Source of the DNA: Kineococcus sp. NBC_00420
Lineage (GTDB): Bacteria; Actinomycetota; Actinomycetes; Actinomycetales; Kineococcaceae
Direction: 5' to 3'
Length of the DNA: 64,000 bases
Assembly: GCF_036021035.1 (NCBI RefSeq)
Contig: NZ_CP107930.1
Coordinates: 3,906,001 to 3,970,000, forward strand
The stretch's first letter is position 1. Every line of letters begins with the position of its first letter. Positions 24,386 through 33,027 of this stretch are shown one piece after another. Made by a program: the position numbers and the translations under genes. The notes beneath the pieces were generated by a model, which saw only the letters and a list, made by a program, of their open reading frames with translations, searched no databases and was not told the origin of the DNA.

Positions 24386-25869
24386 GGCGTCGCGAAGGTG
24401 TGGAAGCGGTTCTTGCCGCCCACCTTCGCCGTGTACATCGCGTGGTCGGCGTTGCGCAGCAGCCGGTGCGCGTCGACGTCCGGCCCGGCCAGGGCCAGCC
24501 CGACGCTGATCCCCACCTGCACGGTGCGGCCGTCGAGGACGAGCGGTTCGCGGACCCGGTCGACCACCCGGCGCGCCACGGCGGTCGCCACCTCGAGGAC
24601 GCGTCCCTCGGGGATCCGCAGCAGGACGACGAACTCGTCGCCGCCCAGGCGGGCGCAGAGGTCACCCGGACGCAGCGTGCGGCGCAGGCGGTCCGCGACC
24701 CGGCACAGGAGTTCGTCGCCCGCCGCGTGGCCGAGTTCGTCGTTGACGGGTTTGAACCCGTCGAGGTCGCAGAACAGCACGGCCGTGCCGTCCGCGCCGG
24801 CCCGCAGCTCCCGTTCCAGGGCCAGGGTGAACGTCGAGCGGTTCGCGAGACCCGTGAGCCCGTCGGTGCGGGCGGCCCGGACGAGGTCGTCGTGCTGCTC
24901 CCGACCGCGCAGCGCCAGGACCGCCTGCTGCGAGACCGCCCGGACGGCGGTGGACACCTCGCCGGAGGAGGTGCGCGAGGACTCGCCGACGACGATCCAC
25001 CGCGTCGGTCGTCCGCCCGGGGCGGGCAGGGCGAGGCTGATCCAGCGGTCCGCGTGGCCGACCTGCTGCAACCGCTGCAGCAGCGGACCGCTCACGGGAG
25101 CGGGTTCGTCGGTGCCGGCGAGGGCGTCGCGGTCCCACGGTGTGGAAGCGGGTAGTTGCAGACCCGTGGAGGTGTGGACCGCGGTCCGCCCCGCGCGCTC
25201 CTCGACGCCGAGGGCGTGGCTGCCCGGCGTGGCGGAGCAGACGGCTTCCGTCGCGACCCAGGCCAGACGCACGATCTCCTCCCGGGTGCCCGCGGTCAGC
25301 AGGGCGGCGCTGAGACCGGCCAGTGCGGCCTGGCGTCCGGTCGCCTGCTCCCGGGCGAAGAGGCTCCCGGCCAGGTGGCGGGCCACCGCGCTGATGAGCA
25401 GCGTCAGCGGCAGCGGGCCGAGCAGACCGCCGACCACGACGGACCCGGGATGGCCGGGCAGCAGCGGCCAGGTGACCAGGGAGGTCAGCAGGGCACCGGC
25501 GACGAGGACCGCGTGGACCACCCCGCACCGCCACGAACCGTAGACGGCGCGTTGCCACATGGCGGTGAAGGCGAAGCCGAAGGCGAGCTGCGGGGAGCTC
25601 GCGCAGGCCGCGAACGCGGCCGACGCCGCGGCCTCGAGCAGGTCGGTGGACCAGTGGGCCGCGGCCACCCGGTACCGGCGGAGCCAGACCGCGCAGAGAA
25701 CGGTGCTCGCCAGCGCGAGACCCACCAGGGTGCTCCCGCGTTCGCCCACGACGGCGCCCGGCAGCGTGAGGGCCAGCGAGACCAGGGCCGAGCCGCAGAA
25801 GAGCCAGCGGGTCCGGGCGATCAGTCCCTCGGGCCGCCGCAACGACCGGCGCAGCACAGGTCGGGTCAC
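24382..25869 (-). CDS. Membrane-bound diguanylate cyclase (GGDEF)
   Basis: A 495-residue protein. The N-terminal half has about six hydrophobic helices (LFCGSALVSLALTLPGAVV through LLPGHPGSVVVGGLLGPLPL) that form a membrane sensor. A GAF-like segment (about 190-315) follows, and then the GGDEF domain. The active site is intact: DLDGFKPVNDELGHAAGDELL and GGDEF. An RPGD inhibitory site lies five residues before GGDEF, so product feedback is expected. It makes cyclic di-GMP. No EAL domain is attached. The GTG at 25869 is the longest reasonable start and lacks a strong ribosome site. Confidence 0.92.
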   Translation of the reverse strand: MTRPVLRRSLRRPEGLIARTRWLFCGSALVSLALTLPGAVVGERGSTLVGLALASTVLCAVWLRRYRVAAAHWSTDLLEAAASAAFAACASSPQLAFGFAFTAMWQRAVYGSWRCGVVHAVLVAGALLTSLVTWPLLPGHPGSVVVGGLLGPLPLTLLISAVARHLAGSLFAREQATGRQAALAGLSAALLTAGTREEIVRLAWVATEAVCSATPGSHALGVEERAGRTAVHTSTGLQLPASTPWDRDALAGTDEPAPVSGPLLQRLQQVGHADRWISLALPAPGGRPTRWIVVGESSRTSSGEVSTAVRAVSQQAVLALRGREQHDDLVRAARTDGLTGLANRSTFTLALERELRAGADGTAVLFCDLDGFKPVNDELGHAAGDELLCRVADRLRRTLRPGDLCARLGGDEFVVLLRIPEGRVLEVATAVARRVVDRVREPLVLDGRTVQVGISVGLALAGPDVDAHRLLRNADHAMYTAKVGGKNRFHTFATP

Positions 25870-26039
25870 CCGGAGGTCATCGACGTCCCGCCGGTGGTCC
25901 TTGACCGCCCGGTGGGCTCTGGGGGGGCGGGACCGTCACTCTGGCCCCTCGTGTCTCAGGTTGCTCACACGTAACCCTTGTCTGTGAGCACTCTGAGCAC
26001 CAAACTCGGCCTCGATCGTCCACCGAACCTGGAGGCCCC

Positions 26040-27797
26040 GTGCGCAAGATCGTCCTGTCGGCCGCGATGAGCACCGCGCTCCTCGCGACGACGCTCGCGG
26101 TGACGCAGTCGTCATCGTCGGCTCAGTCCGCCACCCCCGCCACCACCCGCACGGCGAAGACCACCACCACCGCGGCCCAGTACGTCGTCCTCTACGACGC
26201 CGGCGTCAGCGACGCCCTGGCCCGCACCTCGATCGCCGCGGCCGGGGGCACCGTGCTCTCCAGCAACGCCGAGGTCGGCTACGCGATGGTCTCCAGCGAC
26301 GCCGCCGACTTCGTCGAGAAGGCCGGTTCCGCCCTCGGCCTGGTCGGAGCCGCGAAGAACCGCAGCATCGGTGAGGCGCCCGCCGACACCGTCGCCGACG
26401 CCGCCTCCGTCGTGGAGAAGCTCACCGCGTCCGAGCGTGCGCAGGTGCAGGCGAACGTGGACCTCAAGTCCCTCGCCACCCGCAAGCCCAAGGACGAACC
26501 GCTGGCCCCGCTGCAGTGGGACATGGCCGCCATCGGCGCCACCAGCGACGGCTCGTACGCGACCCAGCCCGGCACGAAGAAGGTCACCGTCGGGATCATC
26601 GACACCGGCGTCGACGGCACCCACCCCGACATCGCGCCGAACTTCGACGCCGCGGACAGCCGCAACTTCGTCACCGACATGCCCGACCTCGACGGTCCCT
26701 GCGAGGTCGCGACCTGCGTCGACCCCGTCGACGTCGACGACGACGGCCACGGCACCCACGTCGCCAGCACCATCGGCGCCCCCATCAACGGCCTCGGGAT
26801 GGCCGGTGTCGCCCCCAAGGTCAACCTCGTGAACATCCGCGCGGGCCAGGACTCCGGGTACTTCTTCCTCCAGCCCACCCTCGACGCGCTCACCTACGCC
26901 GGTGACGCCGGCGTCGACGTCGTCAACATGAGCTTCTACGTCGACCCGTGGCTCTACAACTGCCAGGCGAACCCGGCCGACTCGCCCGCCGAGCAGCAGC
27001 AGCAGCGCGTCGTCGTCGCCGCCGTCCAGCGCGCGATCGACTACGCCCGCAGCAAGGGCGTCCTGCCGGTGTCCGCGTCCGGCAACGAGTCGACCGACCT
27101 CGGCGCCCCGGGCGTCGACTCGACCAGCCCCGACTACCCGGTCGACGCCGACGGCAACCCGACCCAGGCCCGCGACCGCACCATCGACAACGCCACCTGC
27201 CTCAACGTGCCCGCCGAGAACGACGGCGTCGTCACCGTGAACTCGACCGGCCCGTCCGGCCGGAAGGCGTACTACTCCAACTTCGGCACCGAGCAGTCCG
27301 ACGTCTCCGCCCCCGGTGGCGACGCCTACGACACCCCCGACCAGCGGGTCAGCCCCGACGGGGAGATCCTCGCGGCCTACCCGGAGGCGCTCGCCATCGC
27401 CAGCGGTGACGTCGACGAGAACGGCGACCCCACCAGCCCGTTCGTGATCCGCGAGGTCACCAAGGACGGCCGCAACGCGTACTACCAGTACCTGCAGGGC
27501 ACCTCGATGGCGTCCCCGCACGCAGCCGGTGTCGCGGCCCTCATCGTCAGCCAGTACGGCAAGCCCGACAAGGCCCACCCCGGCACCCTGACGCTGGACC
27601 CGGACCTCACCCAGGCGATCCTGCTCGGGACGGCCACGGACACCCCGTGCCCGGTGCCGGCGGAGTTCACCTACCGCCGCGTGTCGGCGACCGCGGGGGA
27701 GAGCACCACCACCGCGACCTGCGCCGGACCGGCCGACGACAACGGCTTCTACGGCGAGGGGATCGTGAACGCCCGGACCGCGGTCTCCGCGTTCTGA
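26040..27797 (+). CDS. Secreted subtilisin-like serine protease (S8)
   Basis: A 585-residue subtilase with an intact triad: Asp188 in VGIIDTGVDGTHPD, His237 in DGHGTHVAS and Ser489 in GTSMASPHAAGVAA, with oxyanion Asn349 in SASGNE. A Sec signal peptide (MRKIVLSAAMSTALLATTLA) and an inhibitor-like propeptide (about residues 30-150) precede the catalytic domain. It is exported and matures by losing the propeptide. A GGAGG site lies just upstream of the GTG. Acid-rich loops (DVDDDGHG) may bind calcium. A strong terminator follows. Confidence 0.94.
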   Translation: MRKIVLSAAMSTALLATTLAVTQSSSSAQSATPATTRTAKTTTTAAQYVVLYDAGVSDALARTSIAAAGGTVLSSNAEVGYAMVSSDAADFVEKAGSALGLVGAAKNRSIGEAPADTVADAASVVEKLTASERAQVQANVDLKSLATRKPKDEPLAPLQWDMAAIGATSDGSYATQPGTKKVTVGIIDTGVDGTHPDIAPNFDAADSRNFVTDMPDLDGPCEVATCVDPVDVDDDGHGTHVASTIGAPINGLGMAGVAPKVNLVNIRAGQDSGYFFLQPTLDALTYAGDAGVDVVNMSFYVDPWLYNCQANPADSPAEQQQQRVVVAAVQRAIDYARSKGVLPVSASGNESTDLGAPGVDSTSPDYPVDADGNPTQARDRTIDNATCLNVPAENDGVVTVNSTGPSGRKAYYSNFGTEQSDVSAPGGDAYDTPDQRVSPDGEILAAYPEALAIASGDVDENGDPTSPFVIREVTKDGRNAYYQYLQGTSMASPHAAGVAALIVSQYGKPDKAHPGTLTLDPDLTQAILLGTATDTPCPVPAEFTYRRVSATAGESTTTATCAGPADDNGFYGEGIVNARTAVSAF

Positions 27798-27821
27798 GGT
27801 CAGTCCTCCCGCACGCACCAC

Positions 27822-27855
27822 GACCCCGCCGACCGCACCTGCGGTCGGCGGGGTC
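27822..27855. terminator. Bidirectional terminator between S8 protease and LCP genes
   Basis: Near-perfect arms of about 15-16 bp (GACCCCGCCGACCGC and complement) with a tetraloop-sized turn are followed by TTCGGG. It lies between two convergent stops and is the clearest intrinsic terminator in the window. Confidence 0.85.
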
Positions 27856-27863
27856 TTCGGGTC

Positions 27864-29066
27864 TCAGGCCGCCAGCGACTTCAGGGCCGCGGTGTCGTCC
27901 TTCTTGAGGTCCTCGAACATCTCCAGCGCCTTGTCGGTGTTCCACTTCACGGCCAGGCCGTGGGCGGTCCGCAGGTTCGGGTCGGAGACGGGGACCGTCA
28001 TCGAGATCCCCGAGGCGCTCGACGCGCCGCGCATGCCCTGCAGGAACTTCACCAGGTCCCCGATCCCGGCGTCCTCGTCCAGCGTCACCGCGGAACCGCC
28101 GGAGGAGGCCAGCGGGAAGGCCTTGAACGGGTTCAGCAGCGTCGCCGGGCTGGCCGCCTTCGAGATGATCGCCGCGAGGAGTTCGCGCTGACGCACGGCG
28201 CGACCGAGGTCGCCCTGGACGTCGGAGTAGCGGTACCGGGCGTAGCCCAGCGCGGTCCTGCCGTCCATCTGCTGGCAGCCGGCCTGGATGTCCAGCCCCG
28301 CCCGCACGTCGTCGACGGCCTGCGTCGGGCACATCTGCACGCCGCCGACGGCGTTGACGATCTGGGCGAACCCGCCGAAACCCGTCTCGACGTAGTGGTC
28401 GATGCGCAGCCCGGAGACGTTCTCGATCGTCTGCATCAGCAGGGGAGCGCCCCCGATCGAGAACGCCGCGTTGATCTTGTTGCTGTCGTGGCCCGGGATC
28501 GGCACGTAGGAGTCGCGCGGGATGCTGATGAGCGCTGCGGGCCCGCCGCCGTCGGGGACGTGCAGCAGCATGATCGTGTCGGTGCGCTGACCGGAGATGT
28601 CCGTACCTCCCGCGGAGTACTCCGCGATCTCCTCCGGGGACAGGCCGTCGCGGGAGTCGCTGCCGACGATGAGGTAGGTCGTCCCCGGGGTCGCCGCCGG
28701 CCGTGCCCCCGTGGAGGCCGCGGCCACCTGGTTCACCGCGGACCAGCCGCGCCAGGTCAGCGCCAACGGGTAGGCGACCGCGAGGACGACGAGGACGGCC
28801 ACGATCCCGAGGACCCGGCGGCGACGGCGGACGTTGCGGCGCGGCCGGGACCGGGGCTCGCGGGGTTCTCGCGGTTCCCGGAGTTCACGCGCGGTCTGCG
28901 GGGCCGGCGCGGCGGGTTCGTGGAGGTCGAGGAGGCGCTGTTCGCGCCCGGGGGTCTGCGCCGCCGGCCTCGGGGGGGCGGGACGTCGCGACGGGCGGCC
29001 GTAGGTCGTGGAGTGCCACTGCTCGCCGCGGTCGGCGGTGTCGTCGTTCGGCGGCTCGGCGGGCAT
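27864..29066 (-). CDS. LytR-CpsA-Psr (LCP) family wall-polymer ligase
   Basis: A 400-residue LCP protein. A long basic, Pro/Arg-rich cytoplasmic tail (about 1-80) is followed by one transmembrane helix (VLGIVAVLVVLAVAYPLAL) and the extracellular LCP domain. Family motifs are VGSDSRDGLS, RTDTIMLLHV and ISIPRDSYVPIPG, plus RYRYSDVQGDLGRAVRQ with the arginines that bind the lipid pyrophosphate. LCP enzymes move polymers from undecaprenyl carriers onto peptidoglycan. Here it is next to UDP-glucose dehydrogenase and 12 kb from the galactan genes, so ligation of that polymer is plausible. The start is set by a leaderless -10. Confidence 0.92.
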   Translation of the reverse strand: MPAEPPNDDTADRGEQWHSTTYGRPSRRPAPPRPAAQTPGREQRLLDLHEPAAPAPQTARELREPREPREPRSRPRRNVRRRRRVLGIVAVLVVLAVAYPLALTWRGWSAVNQVAAASTGARPAATPGTTYLIVGSDSRDGLSPEEIAEYSAGGTDISGQRTDTIMLLHVPDGGGPAALISIPRDSYVPIPGHDSNKINAAFSIGGAPLLMQTIENVSGLRIDHYVETGFGGFAQIVNAVGGVQMCPTQAVDDVRAGLDIQAGCQQMDGRTALGYARYRYSDVQGDLGRAVRQRELLAAIISKAASPATLLNPFKAFPLASSGGSAVTLDEDAGIGDLVKFLQGMRGASSASGISMTVPVSDPNLRTAHGLAVKWNTDKALEMFEDLKKDDTAALKSLAA

Positions 29067-29072
29067 TGCTCC

Positions 29073-29078
29073 ACCGTA
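29073..29078 (-). promoter_or_regulatory. -10 element (TACGGT), leaderless LCP gene
   Basis: TACGGT on the minus strand is followed by 6 nt (GGAGCA) and the ATG at 29066, favouring this start over the in-frame ATG at 29114. Confidence 0.55.
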
Positions 29079-29211
29079 CGGCGCTCGGTGCGCCGGATCC
29101 GGTACCCGCGACACGCCCGCACGCGGGCCTCACGCTTCGCTCACATCCGGGCCCCCGACGCCAAGAACCCTCCCCACCCAGCGAGCGCCCGGAACGGGGG
29201 CTGCGCCGGGC

Positions 29212-29227
29212 GGGAAGGGTCCTTCCC
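29212..29227. terminator. Short hairpin downstream of ugd
   Basis: GGGAAGG-GT-CCTTCCC forms a near-continuous palindrome 12 bp after the ugd stop on the minus strand. The loop would open to four bases or more. Confidence 0.5.
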
Positions 29228-29239
29228 ACGGGTGGTGCG

Positions 29240-30568
29240 TCAGGCGCGCGGGCGGCCCAGCGCGCGGTACGTCCAGCCGGCGTTGCGCCAGCGCGAGGGG
29301 TCGAGGGCGTTGCGGCCGTCGAGGATGCGCTTCTCCTTGACCAGCCCGGCGATGGTGGCCGGTTCCAGGTCGCGGTACTCCTTCCACTCCGTCAAGAGCA
29401 GGACGACGTCGGCGCCGCGGACGGCCTCCTCGACGGTGTCGGCGTAGGAGATGTCCGGGACGGCCTTGCGGGCGTTGTCCAGGGCCGCGGGGTCGGTCAG
29501 GACGACGTCGCCGCCCTGGAGGCGGATCTGCGCGGCCACGTTGAGGGCGGGGCTGTCGCGGATGTCGTCGGAGAGCGGCTTGAACGCCGCACCGAGGACG
29601 GCGACGCGCTTGCCGATGAGCGAGCCCTCGCAGACCTCGCGGGCCAGGTCCACCATGCGGATCCGGCGGCGCATGTTGATGGAGTCGACCTCGCGCAGGA
29701 ACGTCAGCGTCTGGTCGGCGCCGAGCTCCCCGGCGCGGGCCATGAAGGCGCGGATGTCCTTGGGCAGGCAGCCCCCGCCGAAGCCGAGGCCGGCGTTGAG
29801 GAACTTGCGCCCGATCCGGTCGTCGTGCCCGATGGCGTCGGCGAGCTGGGCGACGTCGGCGTTGACCTTCTCGCAGAGCTCGGCCATCGCGTTGATGAAG
29901 GAGATCTTGGTGGCGAGGAAGGAGTTGGCGGCGACCTTGACCAGCTCGGCGGTCTGGTAGTCGGTGACGATCAACGGGGTGCCCCGCTTCAGCGGCGTGG
30001 CGTAGACCTCGTCGAGGAGGGCCTTGGCGGCCTTGCCCTCGGTCGTGGTCTGGCCGCCGGAGACGCCGTAGACGAGGCGGTCGGGGGTCAGGGTGTCCTC
30101 GACGGCGTGACCCTCGCGCAGGAACTCGGGGTTCCAGGCCAGGCCGGCGCCCGGGGCCTTGTCGAGGACCTTGGCGGCCAGGCGGGTCGCCGTGCCGACG
30201 GGGACGGTGGACTTGCCGATGACGAGTTCGCCGGCGGCGACGTAGGGGAGGAGTCCGTCGACCGCGGCGTCGACGTACTTCATGTCCGCGGCGAACTCGC
30301 CCTTCTTCTGGGGTGTGCCCACGCACACGAAGTGCACGGCCGACCCGGCCGCCTCGGCCATGTCGGTGGTGAACTTCAGTCGGCCGGTGGCCATGGTGCG
30401 CTCGAGCAGTTCGGGCAGCCCCGGCTCGAAGAACGGCGCACGAGCGGCCTGGAGGGCCGCGATCTTCTCAGGGTCCACGTCGATCCCGATGACGTCGTGT
30501 CCCAGCTCCGCCATGCATGCCGCATGGACGGCTCCGAGGTATCCGCACCCGATGACAGTCATCCGCAT
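29240..30568 (-). CDS. ugd: UDP-glucose 6-dehydrogenase
   Basis: A 442-residue nucleotide-sugar dehydrogenase that oxidises UDP-glucose twice to UDP-glucuronate with NAD. The N-terminal Rossmann motif is TVIGCGYLGAVHA, the central region has FVCVGTPQKK, and the catalytic cysteine is in FGGGCLPKDIRAF. The C-terminal UDP-binding domain contains GAAFKPLSDDIRDSPA. The ATG at 30568 is preceded by TACTGT 7 nt upstream. The product would supply surface-glycan synthesis encoded downstream. Confidence 0.94.
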   Translation of the reverse strand: MRMTVIGCGYLGAVHAACMAELGHDVIGIDVDPEKIAALQAARAPFFEPGLPELLERTMATGRLKFTTDMAEAAGSAVHFVCVGTPQKKGEFAADMKYVDAAVDGLLPYVAAGELVIGKSTVPVGTATRLAAKVLDKAPGAGLAWNPEFLREGHAVEDTLTPDRLVYGVSGGQTTTEGKAAKALLDEVYATPLKRGTPLIVTDYQTAELVKVAANSFLATKISFINAMAELCEKVNADVAQLADAIGHDDRIGRKFLNAGLGFGGGCLPKDIRAFMARAGELGADQTLTFLREVDSINMRRRIRMVDLAREVCEGSLIGKRVAVLGAAFKPLSDDIRDSPALNVAAQIRLQGGDVVLTDPAALDNARKAVPDISYADTVEEAVRGADVVLLLTEWKEYRDLEPATIAGLVKEKRILDGRNALDPSRWRNAGWTYRALGRPRA

Positions 30569-30575
30569 GGAGCGC

Positions 30576-30581
30576 ACAGTA
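30576..30581 (-). promoter_or_regulatory. -10 element (TACTGT), leaderless ugd
   Basis: TACTGT on the minus strand is followed by 7 nt and the ATG at 30568. A weak -35 (TTCTCT, 30599-30604) lies 17 bp upstream. Confidence 0.6.
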
Positions 30582-30774
30582 GCGATACGTGAGCGGTGAG
30601 AGAACTCTTGACTCCATCCGTGGCGGTGTGCGTGCCCGCTTCGGGGGGCTCAGGAGGTGGGTTCGTGCAGGAGTGGTGAGGGAGGTCACGGCGGCGCGTG
30701 ACACTCTGTGCCTCAAGATTCGGCCGTCAGAGGTCGAAGACTGGAGCCACGGCACGTCCCACCGGAAGGTCACC

Positions 30775-31836
30775 ATGCGCTTGCGTCCTCGCACCCTCGG
30801 CCTCGCGGCCGCCCTCGCGGTCAGCTCGGCCCTCGTGGCGGGTGCCGCTCCCGCGACGGCTTCCCCGGGAGTCGACCTGAAGGCGGCGGCGACCAGCCGC
30901 GTCTACGGGGCCGACCGCATCGGCACCGCCGTCGCCGCCTCGAAGTCCTTCACCGGACAGGGGGCCGACGCCGTCGTCCTGACCCGCTCCGACACCTTCG
31001 CCGACGCCCTCGCGGGTGCGCCGCTGGCCTCGGACAAGGGCGGCCCGCTGCTCATGACGCCCCGCACCAGCCTCGACCCCGGCGTCGCCGCGGCGATCAA
31101 GGACGAGCTGAAGCCCGGCGGCACCGTCTACCTCCTCGGTGACGCCAACGCCCTCTCCGCCGACGTCGAGAACTCCGTGAAGGCCCTCGGCTTCCCGACG
31201 GTCCGCCTCTTCGGTTCCGACCGCTTCGGCACCGCCGTCGCGATCGCCAAGCAGCTGCCGTCGGCCACGAGCGTCTCGGTCGTCACCGGCTGGAACTTCC
31301 CCGACGGCCTCGCCGCCGGTGCCCTCATGGGGGTCGTCGACACCGACTCCGGTCACAGCATCGGCGCGGTCCTGCTCTCCGACGGCAACAACCTCGGCGC
31401 GAGCACCCAGGGCTACCTGGACTCCCGTCGGTTCAGCACCAAGATCGCCGTCGGCGGGACCGCCGTCACCGCCGTCACCAAGTACCAGACCGGCTGGTCG
31501 CAGCTCGCCGGCAACGACCGCTACGAGACGGCGTCGCTGGTCGCCAAGCAGTTCACCTCCACCGCGTACTTCCAGGACGCCACCGAGATCATCGGTGTCG
31601 CCACCGGTGAGAACTGGCCCGACGCCCTGGCGGGCTCGGCGCTGCTCGCCTACGGCGGTGGCCCCATGCTGCTGACCGCGAAGGGCTCGCTGCCCGCCAG
31701 TACCCGCTCCGCGATCGACGCGCTCAAGGCCGACGCGGCCACCGAGGGCACGTCCATCCAGAAGGTGCTCGTCTTCGGTGACGAGAACTCGGTGTCGGCC
31801 GGCGCCTACGACGCGATCGTCTCCGCCGTCGGCTGA
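30775..31836 (+). CDS. Secreted cell-wall-binding repeat 2 protein
   Basis: A 353-residue exported protein with a clear Sec signal (TLGLAAALAVSSALVAGAAPATA). Its body is three cell-wall-binding repeat 2 units of about 90-95 residues, each starting with a GADRIGTAV-type motif: VYGADRIGTAVAAS, LFGSDRFGTAVAIA and LAGNDRYETASLVA. In clostridia such repeats bind anionic wall polymers. No catalytic domain is attached, so it may be a structural or adhesive surface protein. The ATG at 30775 follows a GGAAGG site; no convincing promoter was found in the 206 bp gap upstream. Confidence 0.88.
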   Translation: MRLRPRTLGLAAALAVSSALVAGAAPATASPGVDLKAAATSRVYGADRIGTAVAASKSFTGQGADAVVLTRSDTFADALAGAPLASDKGGPLLMTPRTSLDPGVAAAIKDELKPGGTVYLLGDANALSADVENSVKALGFPTVRLFGSDRFGTAVAIAKQLPSATSVSVVTGWNFPDGLAAGALMGVVDTDSGHSIGAVLLSDGNNLGASTQGYLDSRRFSTKIAVGGTAVTAVTKYQTGWSQLAGNDRYETASLVAKQFTSTAYFQDATEIIGVATGENWPDALAGSALLAYGGGPMLLTAKGSLPASTRSAIDALKADAATEGTSIQKVLVFGDENSVSAGAYDAIVSAVG

Positions 31837-31847
31837 GGCGGTACCCG

Positions 31848-32246
31848 TCAGGCAGGCCCGTCGCGCTCGTCGCGGCGGGCCTGTTCGCGTGCCGGTTCCT
31901 GGCGCCGGGCCTGTTCCGGGGTCACGGCCTCGTCGAGGGCGAGGCGACGGGCGAGCTGGGTGATGGTCTCCTCCAGGTGGCGCGAGCGCCGGTAGGAGGA
32001 GACGACGAACCCGAGGAACGCGATCACCAGCCCGTAGAGCAGCAGGTCCGCCCCCCGGCCCACGCCGACAGCGTTCGCGACGTCCGTGACGGCCCCCGGG
32101 ACGAGGATGCTGGCGACGGCCAGCGCGACCAGCGCCCCGAGCAGCAACCGGCGGATCGCCTGGTGACGGGCTCCGGCGGTGGAGCGGACGAGGACCACGC
32201 CGACGACGAGCACGACGACGATGAGCAGGACCTGGATGGCGAGCAC
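31848..32246 (-). CDS. DUF2304 small membrane protein
   Basis: A 132-residue protein with three hydrophobic helices (AIQVLLIVVVLVVGVVLV, LLLGALVALAVASILVPG, LLLYGLVIAFLGFVVSSY) and a charged helical tail rich in Arg/Glu, probably a coiled coil. DUF2304 proteins are commonly encoded beside a GT2 glycosyltransferase, as here: the start is 5 nt after that gene's stop. The pair is thought to act in surface-glycan synthesis; the DUF2304 role is unknown, and a membrane anchor or flippase partner is one guess. Confidence 0.85.
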   Translation of the reverse strand: MLAIQVLLIVVVLVVGVVLVRSTAGARHQAIRRLLLGALVALAVASILVPGAVTDVANAVGVGRGADLLLYGLVIAFLGFVVSSYRRSRHLEETITQLARRLALDEAVTPEQARRQEPAREQARRDERDGPA

Positions 32247-32251
32247 GCGGT

Positions 32252-32977
32252 CTACCCCAGCAGCGTTTCGACGAGGATGTTGATGCTGTTCAGCAGCGAC
32301 TGACCCTTGGAACGGGAGTAGTCGGTGTAGAGCACGTGGACGGGGTGCTCGGCCCAGCGCAGGTCGCTGCGCCCCACCTGGTGGACGATCTCGCTGGCGT
32401 GGGCCATCCGGTTGTGCCGGATGCGCAACGTCGCGGCGCCCGTGCGCGAGAGCACCCGCAACCCGTTGTGCGCGTCGGTCAGGCGCATCCCCGTCGTCCG
32501 GTTCGTGTAGACGACCGCGGCGCGCAGCACCAGGCGCCGCAACGGGTCCAGCTCGGTGCGCCGGTCCAGGAAGCGCGACCCGAAGACGACGTCGAGGTGC
32601 TCGCGCTCCAGGCGGGCGACCATCGCCGCGGCGTCCTCGACGCGGTGCTGGCCGTCGGCGTCGAAGGTGACGACCGAACGCGTCGACGGATCGCGCAGCG
32701 CGTAGGCGATGCCCGTCTGCAGGGCCGCGCCCTGGCCGAGGTTCACCGCGTGCCGCACCACCACGGCGCCCGCGTCCTGCGCCGCGGCGGCGGAGGCGTC
32801 GGTGCTGCCGTCGTCGACGCAGACCACGTGGTCGAACCGTTCGCGCAGCCCGCGCACGACGTCGCCGACGACGCTGGCCTCGCAGAACAACGGGATGACC
32901 ACCCACGTGCCGGGGAAGCCGGGCGTGCACGGATCGACCGGGGAGTCGGTCGTGGGGACGTTCGATGAGGTGTTCAC
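32252..32977 (-). CDS. Glycosyltransferase family 2 (polyprenyl-phosphate sugar transferase-like)
   Basis: A 241-residue GT-A fold enzyme of the DPM1-like GT2 group. The donor-binding start is VVIPLFCEASVVGDVV, the VCVDDGSTDAS segment follows, and the metal site is in TFDADGQHRVED. It has no membrane helices. It may load a sugar on a polyprenyl carrier together with its DUF2304 partner. The GTG at 32977 was chosen because the longer ORF start (33019) would run into the divergent ABC gene. Confidence 0.88.
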   Translation of the reverse strand: MNTSSNVPTTDSPVDPCTPGFPGTWVVIPLFCEASVVGDVVRGLRERFDHVVCVDDGSTDASAAAAQDAGAVVVRHAVNLGQGAALQTGIAYALRDPSTRSVVTFDADGQHRVEDAAAMVARLEREHLDVVFGSRFLDRRTELDPLRRLVLRAAVVYTNRTTGMRLTDAHNGLRVLSRTGAATLRIRHNRMAHASEIVHQVGRSDLRWAEHPVHVLYTDYSRSKGQSLLNSINILVETLLG

Positions 32978-33027
32978 GGCCCGTCCATCATGGCTGCTCG
33001 CCGCCGTCGATCGGCGCATCGGCGAGG

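Noticed and set aside
25962-25990. Inverted repeat TGCTCACA...TGTGAGCA upstream of the S8 protease as a CRP-type site
   Set aside because: The half-sites are in the reverse order to the CRP consensus (TGTGA-N6-TCACA) and the 13-nt spacer is wrong. It may be another operator, but nothing supports a name.
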